DNA of 64,000 nucleotides, from NCBI RefSeq assembly GCF_007483685.1, contig NZ_VMKN01000002.1, positions 459,452-523,451 on the forward strand, read 5' to 3'. Both the position numbers and the translations under genes were made by a program. The notes beneath the pieces were generated by a model. That model searched no databases and had not been told where the DNA came from. It saw only the letters and a program-made list of their open reading frames with translations. Positions 17,887 through 25,078 of this stretch are shown piece after piece (positions within the stretch are counted from its first letter, which is position 1; each line of letters starts with the position of its first letter). This DNA comes from Litoribacter populi. GTDB taxonomy: Bacteria > Bacteroidota > Bacteroidia > Cytophagales > Cyclobacteriaceae.

Positions 17887-17955
17887 TTGTAAGAGAAGGA
17901 TTTGAACCTTCCTGAGTAGCCATTTGCCACTCTCCGTATTTTGCAATACCTTACA
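17887..17955 (-). ncRNA. tRNA-like cloverleaf small RNA (non-canonical tRNA or sRNA)
   Basis: Read on the minus strand, 69 bases fold as a four-way cloverleaf. The acceptor-like stem is TGTAAG/CTTACA. The D-arm-like hairpin GTATT-GCAA-AATAC has a GNRA tetraloop. The anticodon-arm-like stem GAGTGG/CTACTC has a 7-base loop CAAATGG. The T-arm GAAGG/CCTTC has the loop TTCAAAT. The T-arm is canonical, but the D loop is missing, position 33 is A instead of T, and no CCA is encoded. It therefore cannot be called an ordinary tRNA. An exact -7 box lies upstream (17988-17995) and a terminator downstream (17823-17855), giving a transcript of about 155-160 bases. The segment between cloverleaf and terminator is nearly complementary to the pruA mRNA start. 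It could also be a decayed tRNA gene. Confidence 0.5.
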
Positions 17956-18226
17956 TCAATTCATACATTTAGTATCAATTGGTATTACAAATATACGGCA
18001 GGTCTTTTGAAATTTAAAATTCCTCAAACAATCAAGTAAAAATTTACACAATTTTTATTTTGAATCGTTTTCGGTTACATTATTGGCAATTAATCATTCT
18101 ATTCAAATATATTTTTTGAAAACTCCATAAAGCCTTTCCAGTTCCTTAGTTGATAAATTAAGAAATTTATCAACACAATATTGTCATTTTTTCAAAAATA
18201 CACTCATGCTTATATCAATTCCACAA
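17956..18226. other. AT-rich intergenic region with promoter-like boxes
   Basis: No protein gene is visible. On the minus strand there are exact TAnnTTTG boxes at 17988-17995 and 18105-18112, both able to drive the tRNA-like RNA. A perfect 10-bp hairpin lies at 18150-18173 (TTGATAAATT, loop AAGA) downstream of the pseudouridine synthase gene; it lacks a clear T run. Confidence 0.4.
17988..17995 (-). promoter_or_regulatory. -7 box for the tRNA-like RNA
   Basis: The minus strand reads TATATTTG, an exact match to TAnnTTTG. The predicted start is near 17981, about 25 bases before the cloverleaf. Confidence 0.55.
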
Positions 18227-19270
18227 TCAAACATCTGTCTGTACATAGTTTTCCCATTTCTCCAACGCTTCAGCAAAATCCTTTGGTAAAGGGGTTTCAA
18301 ATAGCATGTGTTGATTAGTCACAGGATGCACAAACCCCAGTGAAGCGGCATGCAAGGCTTGTCTAGGCAGAATTTCAAAACAATTCTTAATAAAGGATTT
18401 GTACTTGGAAAACTGAGTACCCTTCCTGATTTTATCCCCGCCATACATGGCATCATTGAACAAGGGGTGGCCTAAATGCTTCATATGCGCCCGGATCTGA
18501 TGAGTTCGGCCTGTCTCCAAATTACATTGTACTAATGAAACGTATCTCAGTCGCTTGAGCACTTTATAGTGAGTGATCGCATTCTTACCTTGACTACCGT
18601 CAGGGAAAGTTTGCATCACTTTTCTATCCTTAGCACTTCTCCCAACATGGGCATCTATCGTACCTGCTTCCTCTTTGGGTTCCCCCCACACTAGTGCCAT
18701 ATAAGTACGCTCGATGGTATGATGGAAAAACTGATGAGCCAGATGAGTCATGGCATCTTCCGATTTTGCAATCACCAACAGACCGCTGGTATCCTTGTCG
18801 ATTCGATGCACTAGTCCTGGCCTGCCAGAATTACCCGGCATTGTAGGAAGTTGGTTGAAATAATAGACGAGTCCATTTACCAAAGTTCCAGTCCAATTTC
18901 CATGGGCAGGATGGACAACCATGCCAGGAGGCTTATTGACCACCATTAGATAATCATCTTCATAAACGATTTCCAAAGGAATCTCTTCGGGTACTACCTC
19001 GGAATCCATGCGCGGCTTATCAAACATCACCGAGATCACATCCCCTGGCTTGATTTTATAATTTGACTTTACCTTTTCGTCATTAACCAATACATTTCCC
19101 TGATCAATGCCTATCTGCACCTTGTTCCGGGTTGAATTGGCAATCTTGTCGGTTACAAACTTGTCGATGCGGATCGCGGCCTGGCCTTTGTCCACCGTAA
19201 TATTATAGTGTTCGTAAAGGCTAACATCACCGTCTTCAAAGTTTTCTTCGTCCTCTAAATCTTCTTTCAT
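18227..19270 (-). CDS. RluA-family 23S rRNA pseudouridine synthase (RluD-like)
   Basis: This 347-residue protein has an acidic N-terminal tail, an S4 RNA-binding domain (RIDKFVTDKIANSTRNKVQ, GNVLVNDEKVKSNYKIKPGD) and the RluA catalytic domain. The catalytic aspartate lies in HRIDKDTSGLLV, followed by YMALVWG, the LETGRTHQIRAHM motif and GHPLFNDAMYGG. RluD-type enzymes modify uridines in helix 69 of 23S rRNA. ATG at 19270 is chosen; an in-frame TTG at 19285 coincides with the probable promoter and is rejected. A perfect -7 box ends only four bases before the ATG, so the mRNA may be leaderless. Confidence 0.92.
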   Translation of the reverse strand: MKEDLEDEENFEDGDVSLYEHYNITVDKGQAAIRIDKFVTDKIANSTRNKVQIGIDQGNVLVNDEKVKSNYKIKPGDVISVMFDKPRMDSEVVPEEIPLEIVYEDDYLMVVNKPPGMVVHPAHGNWTGTLVNGLVYYFNQLPTMPGNSGRPGLVHRIDKDTSGLLVIAKSEDAMTHLAHQFFHHTIERTYMALVWGEPKEEAGTIDAHVGRSAKDRKVMQTFPDGSQGKNAITHYKVLKRLRYVSLVQCNLETGRTHQIRAHMKHLGHPLFNDAMYGGDKIRKGTQFSKYKSFIKNCFEILPRQALHAASLGFVHPVTNQHMLFETPLPKDFAEALEKWENYVQTDV

Positions 19271-19274
19271 GCTG

Positions 19275-19282
19275 CAAAAATA
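19275..19282 (-). promoter_or_regulatory. -7 box of pseudouridine synthase gene
   Basis: The minus strand reads TATTTTTG (exact TAnnTTTG), with its end four bases before the ATG at 19270. This spacing puts the transcription start at or next to the start codon. Confidence 0.5.
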
Positions 19283-19305
19283 CAAGGTGTATGAGAAGAA
19301 ATTGG

Positions 19306-19313
19306 TATTTTTG
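19306..19313 (+). promoter_or_regulatory. -7 box of the PLP-enzyme gene
   Basis: TATTTTTG (exact TAnnTTTG) ends ten bases before the ATG at 19324, predicting a leader of at most a few bases. Together with the opposite box at 19275-19282 it makes a very compact divergent promoter. Confidence 0.5.
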
Positions 19314-19323
19314 ACAAATATCT

Positions 19324-20244
19324 ATGAAATCACCACTTTTTGACCCCAAATCCATACAGACCCAAAAGATAACTTTGCCCTCTCTGGAGAAGCAAAATGT
19401 CCAGCTACTGATCAAAAGGCTAGATTTGGTACACCCATTTATTTCTGGTAACAAGTTTTACAAGCTGAAATATAATCTGGAAACAGCTAAAAGCGAGGGG
19501 TATCACACTGTCTTAACTTTTGGTGGAGCTTACAGCAACCACATTCAGGCCACGGCCATCGCCGCAAAACTCTCGGGCCTGAATTCCATTGGCATTATCC
19601 GGGGGGAAAAAGCCGCTGCACTAAACCCTACTCTTGAGGAAGCAGAAGAAAACGGAATGAGCTTGTATTTTATCACCCGAGAGAGTTATAAAAAAAAGGC
19701 TGATGACAGATTCGTGGAAGGACTTAAGGAAAGGTTTGGGGATTTTTTTCATATACCTGAGGGGGGCACCAATAATCTGGCTATTCAAGGTACGTCTGAA
19801 ATATTAAAGGATGAGGACCAGCAAGCCGATATCATTGCCACGAGCATCGGCACCGGAGGCACCATGGCAGGCTTAGTCAAAGCAGCAAAATTCCATCAAA
19901 AGGTCTGGGGTTTTTCCGCCTTGAAAGGGGGTTTTATATTTGAGGAGTTTGATAAACTTTTGAAAGAACAGAAGGTAAATTACAACTGCAGTTATAAAAT
20001 CTTTGCAGACTACCACTTTGGTGGCTACGCAAAACATAATGCGATTTTGCTGGAGTTTATCGAAAACTTCTATGAAAGCTTCGGCATCCCACTGGATCCT
20101 ATTTACACGGGAAAATTGCTTTTTGGGGTGTTGGATCAATGCCAATATTTGGAAAACAAAACAGTACTATGTTTACATACAGGAGGGCTGCAGGGAATTA
20201 AAGGTTTCAACAATCGATTTGGCACCAGCTTAAAAGACCGCTAA
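19324..20244 (+). CDS. ACC deaminase / D-cysteine desulfhydrase-family PLP enzyme
   Basis: This 306-residue fold-type II PLP enzyme has the Schiff-base lysine in SGNKFYKLKYNL (Lys44), the substrate-loop motif TFGGAYSNHIQATA, PEGGTNNLA, and the phosphate-binding SIGTGGTMAGL. The C-terminus LHTGGLQGIKGF is typical of the family. Members degrade D-cysteine to pyruvate, sulfide and ammonia, or open 1-aminocyclopropane-1-carboxylate; which substrate applies cannot be told from sequence. It is transcribed divergently from the pseudouridine synthase gene and abuts the convergent next gene with no spacer. Confidence 0.88.
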   Translation: MKSPLFDPKSIQTQKITLPSLEKQNVQLLIKRLDLVHPFISGNKFYKLKYNLETAKSEGYHTVLTFGGAYSNHIQATAIAAKLSGLNSIGIIRGEKAAALNPTLEEAEENGMSLYFITRESYKKKADDRFVEGLKERFGDFFHIPEGGTNNLAIQGTSEILKDEDQQADIIATSIGTGGTMAGLVKAAKFHQKVWGFSALKGGFIFEEFDKLLKEQKVNYNCSYKIFADYHFGGYAKHNAILLEFIENFYESFGIPLDPIYTGKLLFGVLDQCQYLENKTVLCLHTGGLQGIKGFNNRFGTSLKDR

Positions 20245-20904
20245 TTAATCATCCCTTCTTTTCAAATCCCCTCGTTTGATGCTTCGAATGAAATCCCTCC
20301 AAGCAAATGGGTTAAGAAGAGGAAGTGGTCGTGGCCCGTACCTGTCTTGGGTCTGCATTACTTGCTGACGGGTAAAGCCTCGGAAGTTTTCATCACCCGA
20401 TGCTGGCATTTCTTCCGCCCAACGCAATAGTAATTGCGGACTGAGGTTACCTCTGTTCAGTGGCATTTCCTCCTCCAAATTCAGTGCTAGGACGGCCCGC
20501 TTGAACTCGTCTTCGGTTGGATATGGCATTACCTCAATTTCACCAAGCAAAATCTCGTCAGTGTCCATGGTGACAATGAGGCTGATTTTATCATCCTCAT
20601 GATCTTTGGGTATGACAAAGGATTGTTTTTTCAAGCCAATAAATGTAAATAAAACGCTATCTCCTTCAGCCACCGGCATGGAAAAGTAACCGAAATTATT
20701 ACTACTGGTCCCCCTTCCTTTTTTTGGAACATATACGTTCACACCAGGAATGGCATCAGTACTATCGGCATTGAGTATAATTCCGGAAAGTTGCAGGATC
20801 CTTCTCTCCTGATCATCTTGAGCATGCACCTGTGTCAACAGGAACGTCGCTCCAAAGAAGAATAAGAAAAATGCTATATGTGGTATTTTGATTTTCAAAA
20901 TCAA
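20245..20904 (-). CDS. Secreted carboxypeptidase-regulatory-like (beta-sandwich) protein
   Basis: The protein has 219 residues, with a signal peptide (ending THVHAQ-like; mature start about residue 29). One CarboxypepD_reg-like domain (LSGIILNADSTDAIPGVNVYV, GTSSNNFGYFSMPV, GDSVLFTFIGLKK) is followed by a helical C-terminal part ending in a basic tail (IKRGDLKRRDD). Such domains occur at the N-terminus of TonB-dependent transporters; here it stands alone. Function is unknown. No in-frame ATG is available near the beginning, so TTG at 20904 is the likely start; a second TTG lies two codons later. Its stop codon directly abuts that of the convergent PLP enzyme. Confidence 0.78.
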   Translation of the reverse strand: MILKIKIPHIAFFLFFFGATFLLTQVHAQDDQERRILQLSGIILNADSTDAIPGVNVYVPKKGRGTSSNNFGYFSMPVAEGDSVLFTFIGLKKQSFVIPKDHEDDKISLIVTMDTDEILLGEIEVMPYPTEDEFKRAVLALNLEEEMPLNRGNLSPQLLLRWAEEMPASGDENFRGFTRQQVMQTQDRYGPRPLPLLNPFAWRDFIRSIKRGDLKRRDD

Positions 20905-21022
20905 GGGATTTAATAAGTCAACTTCATACCATTTTAAATGGTTTCGGATGCCATATTGATTTCGTATGCTATATTAAGAGATTTTCGGGGGATTTGCTTA
21001 ATTTCAGGGCATATTTATTAGT

Positions 21023-21030
21023 TAAATTTG
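21023..21030 (+). promoter_or_regulatory. -7 box of the ArsR-like regulator gene
   Basis: TAAATTTG (exact TAnnTTTG) ends five bases before the ATG at 21036, which again suggests a leaderless transcript. A TTTG at 20993-20996 is a distant -33 candidate. Confidence 0.45.
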
Positions 21031-21035
21031 ATTAA

Positions 21036-21419
21036 ATGCGTCTCAAAAATATAAGCTTAAGTTATGGTATGAGGGTTTTCAAAGCCCTTTCGGAAGAGCC
21101 TAGAGTGCGCATTATCCATCTCCTAATCCAAAACAAGGAGCTATCCATTTCTGATTTGGAGCATATCCTGGATTTCACCCAAACCAAAACCAGCCGTCAT
21201 ATCACCTATCTTAAAAACTCCGGCCTTGTAGGAAGCCGCAGGGTAGACCAATGGACATTTTATTACATATTAGATGAGGCTATTGAAATCATTAATCAGA
21301 TTTTTAAGTTTATCCAAAAGGACATCAACCTCAAGCGGGATCAGGAGATTTTCGAAATCCTGCAATCCAACCGAGAGTTGGCCCGAAATAAGATCGAGAA
21401 TAACCCTTATAGAAAATAG
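21036..21419 (+). CDS. ArsR-type winged-helix transcriptional regulator
   Basis: This 127-residue protein has a winged helix-turn-helix of the ArsR pattern: VFKALSEEPRVRIIHLLIQNKELSISDLEHIL, then the recognition helix TQTKTSRHITYLKNSGLV and the wing SRRVDQWTFYYI. A C-terminal helix may dimerise. No metal-binding cysteine pair (CxC) is present, so metal sensing of the classical type is unlikely. The HAD nucleotidase gene begins five bases after its stop, suggesting an operon. Confidence 0.85.
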   Translation: MRLKNISLSYGMRVFKALSEEPRVRIIHLLIQNKELSISDLEHILDFTQTKTSRHITYLKNSGLVGSRRVDQWTFYYILDEAIEIINQIFKFIQKDINLKRDQEIFEILQSNRELARNKIENNPYRK

Positions 21420-21424
21420 TAAGT

Positions 21425-22129
21425 TTGAAGAATTACCAACACATCTTTTTCGACCTAGACCACACCCTTTGGGATTTCGACACCAACGTACGTGAATCTC
21501 TCCAGGAAATATTTCATCTTTACACCTTAAAAAATCTAGGAGTTCAATCGCATGAGCATTTCTACCAAGCTTTCATTGAGATAAATTATGGCCTTTGGGG
21601 TCTTTATAATAAAGGCCAAATTGATAAGGCAGGCTTAAGAAAGATTAGGTTCAAAAAAATATTCGAACATCTCGGTGCCGACTCATATGGTATTCCGACC
21701 GAAATGGAGGAGGACTTCATGAATAGGACCTCCTGCAAAACCAACCTTTTCCCCTACAGCCTTGAAGTACTTGATTACCTCAAAGGCAAATACCCTCTTC
21801 ATATCATAACCAACGGCTTCAATGAAAGCCAGGCATTAAAAATTAACTCTTCGGGGCTGAAAGATTATTTTCAGCTTGTTATCACTTCTGAAACAACTGG
21901 TCACCGAAAACCCGATAGACGCATTTTTGAATATGCCCTCGATCAGGTGAATTGTGGAGCCCGTAATTGCATTATGATCGGTGACAACCTGGAATCAGAC
22001 ATTAAAGGAGCCCAAGAGGTAAACATGGACCAGATCTATTTCAATCCCCATCAAGCCGAAGTTACCGTGAGGGATATTTCACCTACCTACTCTATCAAAT
22101 GCCTGAGCGAACTCCAATCTATCTTATAA
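21425..22129 (+). CDS. YjjG-type HAD nucleotidase
   Basis: This 234-residue HAD hydrolase has motif I FFDLDHTLWDFD (nucleophile Asp10, Asp12), motif II ITNGF, the lysine of motif III in HRKPDRRIFEYAL and motif IV MIGDNLESDI. The WDFDTN sequence and overall length match the YjjG subfamily, which dephosphorylates non-canonical pyrimidine nucleotides. The start is TTG at 21425: no in-frame ATG is available before motif I, and a stop codon lies five codons upstream. It is probably cotranscribed with the regulator upstream. Confidence 0.88.
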   Translation: MKNYQHIFFDLDHTLWDFDTNVRESLQEIFHLYTLKNLGVQSHEHFYQAFIEINYGLWGLYNKGQIDKAGLRKIRFKKIFEHLGADSYGIPTEMEEDFMNRTSCKTNLFPYSLEVLDYLKGKYPLHIITNGFNESQALKINSSGLKDYFQLVITSETTGHRKPDRRIFEYALDQVNCGARNCIMIGDNLESDIKGAQEVNMDQIYFNPHQAEVTVRDISPTYSIKCLSELQSIL

Positions 22130-22130
22130 G

Positions 22131-22164
22131 TTTGCCCAGATTCTATCCTTAATCTTTATATTTG
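22131..22164 (+). promoter_or_regulatory. pruA promoter (-33 TTTG, -7 TATATTTG)
   Basis: TTTG at 22131 and TATATTTG at 22157-22164 match both Bacteroidota promoter elements with a 22-base spacer. The predicted start near 22171 leaves a leader of about 28 bases. Confidence 0.7.
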
Positions 22165-22177
22165 CACAAAATCAGCG

Positions 22178-22206
22178 TAACAATAAACTCAAAATAACAT
22201 GTTGAA
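22178..22206 (+). promoter_or_regulatory. pruA leader/start region complementary to the 17.9-kb small RNA
   Basis: This stretch, which includes the pruA ATG at 22199-22201, matches plus-strand 17864-17893 at 28 of 31 aligned bases. Because the small RNA is read from the minus strand there, it carries the complement. One of the three differences becomes a G-U pair. Pairing would cover the whole predicted leader and the start codon. Regulation is inference. Confidence 0.45.
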
Positions 22207-23836
22207 AGGTTTTTTTAAAGTACCTGAACCAGTAAACGAACCGGTGTTGAATTATGCACCAGGCTCCCCTGAAAGAGAAAAACTTCAGGCCGCGCTTAAA
22301 GAGCTGCGAGGAAAGGAAGTCGATGTGCCAATGTATATCGGAAGCGATGAAGTTCGTACAGGTAAAAAAGTACCGATGAGCCCCCCTCATGACCACCAGC
22401 ATATACTTGGTCATTTCCACGAAGGAGACAAGTCTCATGTTGAACAAGCCATTAATGCTGCCTTGGGAGCAAAAGAGGCATGGGAAATGTTGGAATGGGA
22501 ACAGCGGGCAGCCATTTTCTTGAAAGCTGCTGACTTAATCGCCGGCCCTTATAGAGCTAAAATCAACGCTGCAACCATGTTGGGCCAGTCAAAAAATGCC
22601 TACCAAGCAGAGATCGATGCAGCCTGTGAAACTGTAGATTTTCTACGTTTCAATGTGAAATACATGACTGAAATCTACTCCCAACAGCCTCCAGTCTCCG
22701 GAAACGGCGTTTGGAACCGTTTGGAGCAAAGACCTTTGGAAGGCTTTATTTTTGCCCTTACTCCATTTAACTTTACAGCTATTGCCGGCAACCTCCCTAC
22801 CGCTCCTGCCATGATGGGTAATACAATAGTTTGGAAGCCAGCCTATACTCAAATCTATTCTGCGCAGGTTTTGATGGAAGTTTTCCGCGAAGCAGGCGTG
22901 CCTGATGGTGTTATCAACCTTGTTTATGTAGATGGCCCTTCTGCTGGGGAAGTAGTATTTAATCATCCTGACTTTGCGGGCATCCACTTCACAGGATCTA
23001 CTGGTGTGTTCCAGACTATTTGGAAAACAATCGGAGCCAATATTAATAAGTATAAGTCATATCCAAGAATAGTAGGTGAGACAGGTGGAAAAGACTTCCT
23101 TATCGCACACAAGTCTTCACATGCCAAGCAGGTAGCCACTGCGCTTGCCAGAGGTGCTTTTGAGTTCCAAGGACAAAAATGCTCGGCTGCATCAAGAGCT
23201 TATATTCCTTCCAATATATGGGATGAAGTAAAAGAATACCTTTTGGAAGACTTGAAAAACTTCAAAATGGGTGGAACAGAAGACTTCACCAATTTCATCA
23301 ACGCGGTGATTGACGAAAAATCTTTCGACAAGATTTCCGGTTATATCACAGATGCCAAAAACTCGGACATGGCTGAAATCATCGCCGGTGGCAACTTTGA
23401 CAAATCAAAAGGTTACTTCATTGAGCCTACGGTGATCTTGACCAAAGACCCGATGTATAAAACCATGGAGGAGGAAATCTTCGGCCCGGTGCTTACTATA
23501 TATGTATACAATGCAGAGCACTTTGAGGAAGCGTTGGAATTGGTGGACAAAACCTCTCCTTATGCCCTTACCGGAGCTATTTTCTCACAAGATAGATATG
23601 CTGCTGCTTTGGCAACCCAAAGATTGAGAAATGCAGCTGGTAACTTCTACATCAACGACAAACCTACCGGTGCGGTGGTTGGACAGCAGCCATTTGGAGG
23701 CAGCAGAGCTTCTGGCACCAATGACAAAGCCGGAGCTATGATCAATATGTTGAGATGGGTAAGCCCTCGTACAATCAAGGAAACCTTCATTTCCCCAACG
23801 GATTACAGATACCCGTTCTTGGATGAAGATAAATAA
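22199..23836 (+). CDS. pruA: L-glutamate gamma-semialdehyde (1-pyrroline-5-carboxylate) dehydrogenase
   Basis: The 545-residue aldehyde dehydrogenase matches the stand-alone PruA/ALDH4 type. It has FALTPFNFTAIAGNLPTAP, the Rossmann turn FTGST, the general base in VGETGGKD (Glu294), the catalytic cysteine in FQGQKCSAASR (Cys328) and the GPVLTIYVY segment. It oxidises glutamate semialdehyde to glutamate in proline catabolism with NAD+. No proline dehydrogenase gene is adjacent. A strong promoter precedes it and a perfect terminator follows, so it is monocistronic. The leader is complementary to a small RNA encoded about 4.3 kb upstream. Confidence 0.95.
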   Translation: MLKGFFKVPEPVNEPVLNYAPGSPEREKLQAALKELRGKEVDVPMYIGSDEVRTGKKVPMSPPHDHQHILGHFHEGDKSHVEQAINAALGAKEAWEMLEWEQRAAIFLKAADLIAGPYRAKINAATMLGQSKNAYQAEIDAACETVDFLRFNVKYMTEIYSQQPPVSGNGVWNRLEQRPLEGFIFALTPFNFTAIAGNLPTAPAMMGNTIVWKPAYTQIYSAQVLMEVFREAGVPDGVINLVYVDGPSAGEVVFNHPDFAGIHFTGSTGVFQTIWKTIGANINKYKSYPRIVGETGGKDFLIAHKSSHAKQVATALARGAFEFQGQKCSAASRAYIPSNIWDEVKEYLLEDLKNFKMGGTEDFTNFINAVIDEKSFDKISGYITDAKNSDMAEIIAGGNFDKSKGYFIEPTVILTKDPMYKTMEEEIFGPVLTIYVYNAEHFEEALELVDKTSPYALTGAIFSQDRYAAALATQRLRNAAGNFYINDKPTGAVVGQQPFGGSRASGTNDKAGAMINMLRWVSPRTIKETFISPTDYRYPFLDEDK

Positions 23837-23843
23837 GTTACTC

Positions 23844-23876
23844 AAGTCCTTTTCCCGTTGGGAAAAGGACTTTTTT
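23844..23876 (+). terminator. pruA terminator
   Basis: AAGTCCTTTTCCC (23844-23856) pairs with GGGAAAAGGACTT (23860-23872) and is followed by a T run. Confidence 0.9.
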
Positions 23877-23889
23877 CTTTTCTATCTCT

Positions 23890-24195
23890 ATGGCTAAAAA
23901 GAATTTCAAGGATACTCTCCTCAAATCTCAAAATCTGATTTTGGTGGATTTCCATGCCGATTGGTGCGCTCCCTGTCAAACTTTGGATAAAGTCGTAGAG
24001 GATACTCTTATTGAGTTAAATGCTCCAATAGAACTGATGAAAATCAATATTGACCAAAACAAGCAGGCTGCATTAAGCTTCTCGGTGAGGTCAATTCCCC
24101 ATCTTATTTTGTTCAAAAAAGGAAAAATCGTTTGGCAAAAAGGAGGGTTGATTACAAAAAGGGAATTAGAAAAAGCTTTAAAGGGGTTTGTTTGA
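23890..24195 (+). CDS. Thioredoxin-like protein
   Basis: This 101-residue thioredoxin-fold protein has the redox motif WCAPC (Cys26, Cys29), the cis-proline region RSIPHLILFKKG and the usual length of a bacterial thioredoxin. It has no signal peptide, so it is cytoplasmic. It starts only 14 bases after the pruA terminator and ends four bases before the convergent TspO-like gene. Confidence 0.93.
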   Translation: MAKKNFKDTLLKSQNLILVDFHADWCAPCQTLDKVVEDTLIELNAPIELMKINIDQNKQAALSFSVRSIPHLILFKKGKIVWQKGGLITKRELEKALKGFV

Positions 24196-24198
24196 CCT

Positions 24199-24999
24199 TT
24201 ACACAGAAGAAGTATTCTTGAATTTCTGTACAAATGGCAGCGTCTGGAAATTTTGTAAAGCGTGAATCCCTGCAGCAAGAAATAGAATAATAGCACCCGC
24301 TAAAGCCGAAAAAGCTACCAAATCTTCATGACCCCATTGCTTTACCGCAATTGCTGAAAGACCCCACACCCCAACGAGGCAACTTTCACGAAGATTCCGT
24401 GAGTAGGTAAGCAAAGTAAAAATCAAAACTGTCAAGAATATCAATCCACTTACCCAATAGGGTTCCGATATCGCCTCATTAATATCCAAAACATATTTGA
24501 TAACCACAGCTAAATTGGTCACAGTAGCTACGATTATCCAACCAAAATAAATAGCTATAGGCCACCACACAAAGAACATCTCTGAAAACTCAGTATTGTA
24601 GAGTTCAAGATTTAGGTTTTTGACAAGCTTCCAAAGGCAAAATAATAGCAATAGCATTACGAGGCCAGAAATTAAAACATATTCCATAGTCCATGAGACG
24701 ATCCATAGCGTATTCATCACGTTGGAGAGAAAAAACCAGACAGAACCATTGATGACTGAGCGGCCAGGCTTATTAGTAATAACCGCATACCACTGATTGC
24801 CAATAAAAAATAGCAACATTATATATATAAGCCCCCAAATAGAAAAAGCGTACCCTGCCGGCGTAAACAAAGTTTCATATTCTTCACTGACCTCACCCAC
24901 AGAAGGAAGAGAGCCATTACCCACCCCCAATTGATAATTAAAGTATAAAACAATAAAGAGGGTAAAAGTATTGATGGTGGCAAAGGACAATATTCTCAT
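24199..24999 (-). CDS. TspO/MBR-related multipass membrane protein
   Basis: The protein has about 266 residues and roughly eight hydrophobic helices. The signature FTPAGYAFSIWGLIYIMLLFF after the first loop, and several tryptophans (VWFFLSNVMNTLWIVSW, FFVWWPIAIYFGW), resemble the tryptophan-rich sensory (TspO/MBR) family and its extended relatives. TspO proteins bind tetrapyrroles; ligand binding here is unknown. ATG at 24999 is preferred to an upstream start at 25059, which would place coding sequence inside the terminator of the next gene. Confidence 0.75.
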   Translation of the reverse strand: MRILSFATINTFTLFIVLYFNYQLGVGNGSLPSVGEVSEEYETLFTPAGYAFSIWGLIYIMLLFFIGNQWYAVITNKPGRSVINGSVWFFLSNVMNTLWIVSWTMEYVLISGLVMLLLLFCLWKLVKNLNLELYNTEFSEMFFVWWPIAIYFGWIIVATVTNLAVVIKYVLDINEAISEPYWVSGLIFLTVLIFTLLTYSRNLRESCLVGVWGLSAIAVKQWGHEDLVAFSALAGAIILFLAAGIHALQNFQTLPFVQKFKNTSSV

Positions 25000-25039
25000 G
25001 TTATTACACAACCCATTAACAAGCCTATTGTTGGCTTTA

Positions 25040-25075
25040 AAAAAGAAAATCCCGGCCAAAAGTTGACCGGGATTT
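25040..25075 (-). terminator. Terminator of the M14 carboxypeptidase operon
   Basis: On the minus strand AAATCCCGG and CCGGGATTT (plus 25047-25055 and 25067-25075) form a 9-bp stem followed by a T-rich run, just beyond the stop of the carboxypeptidase gene. Confidence 0.85.
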
Positions 25076-25078
25076 CAA

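Noticed and set aside
17887-17955. Ordinary tRNA gene
   Set aside because: The T-arm and acceptor stem fit, but there is no D loop with GG, the anticodon loop has A at position 33, and the arms are too short. I list it as tRNA-like RNA instead.
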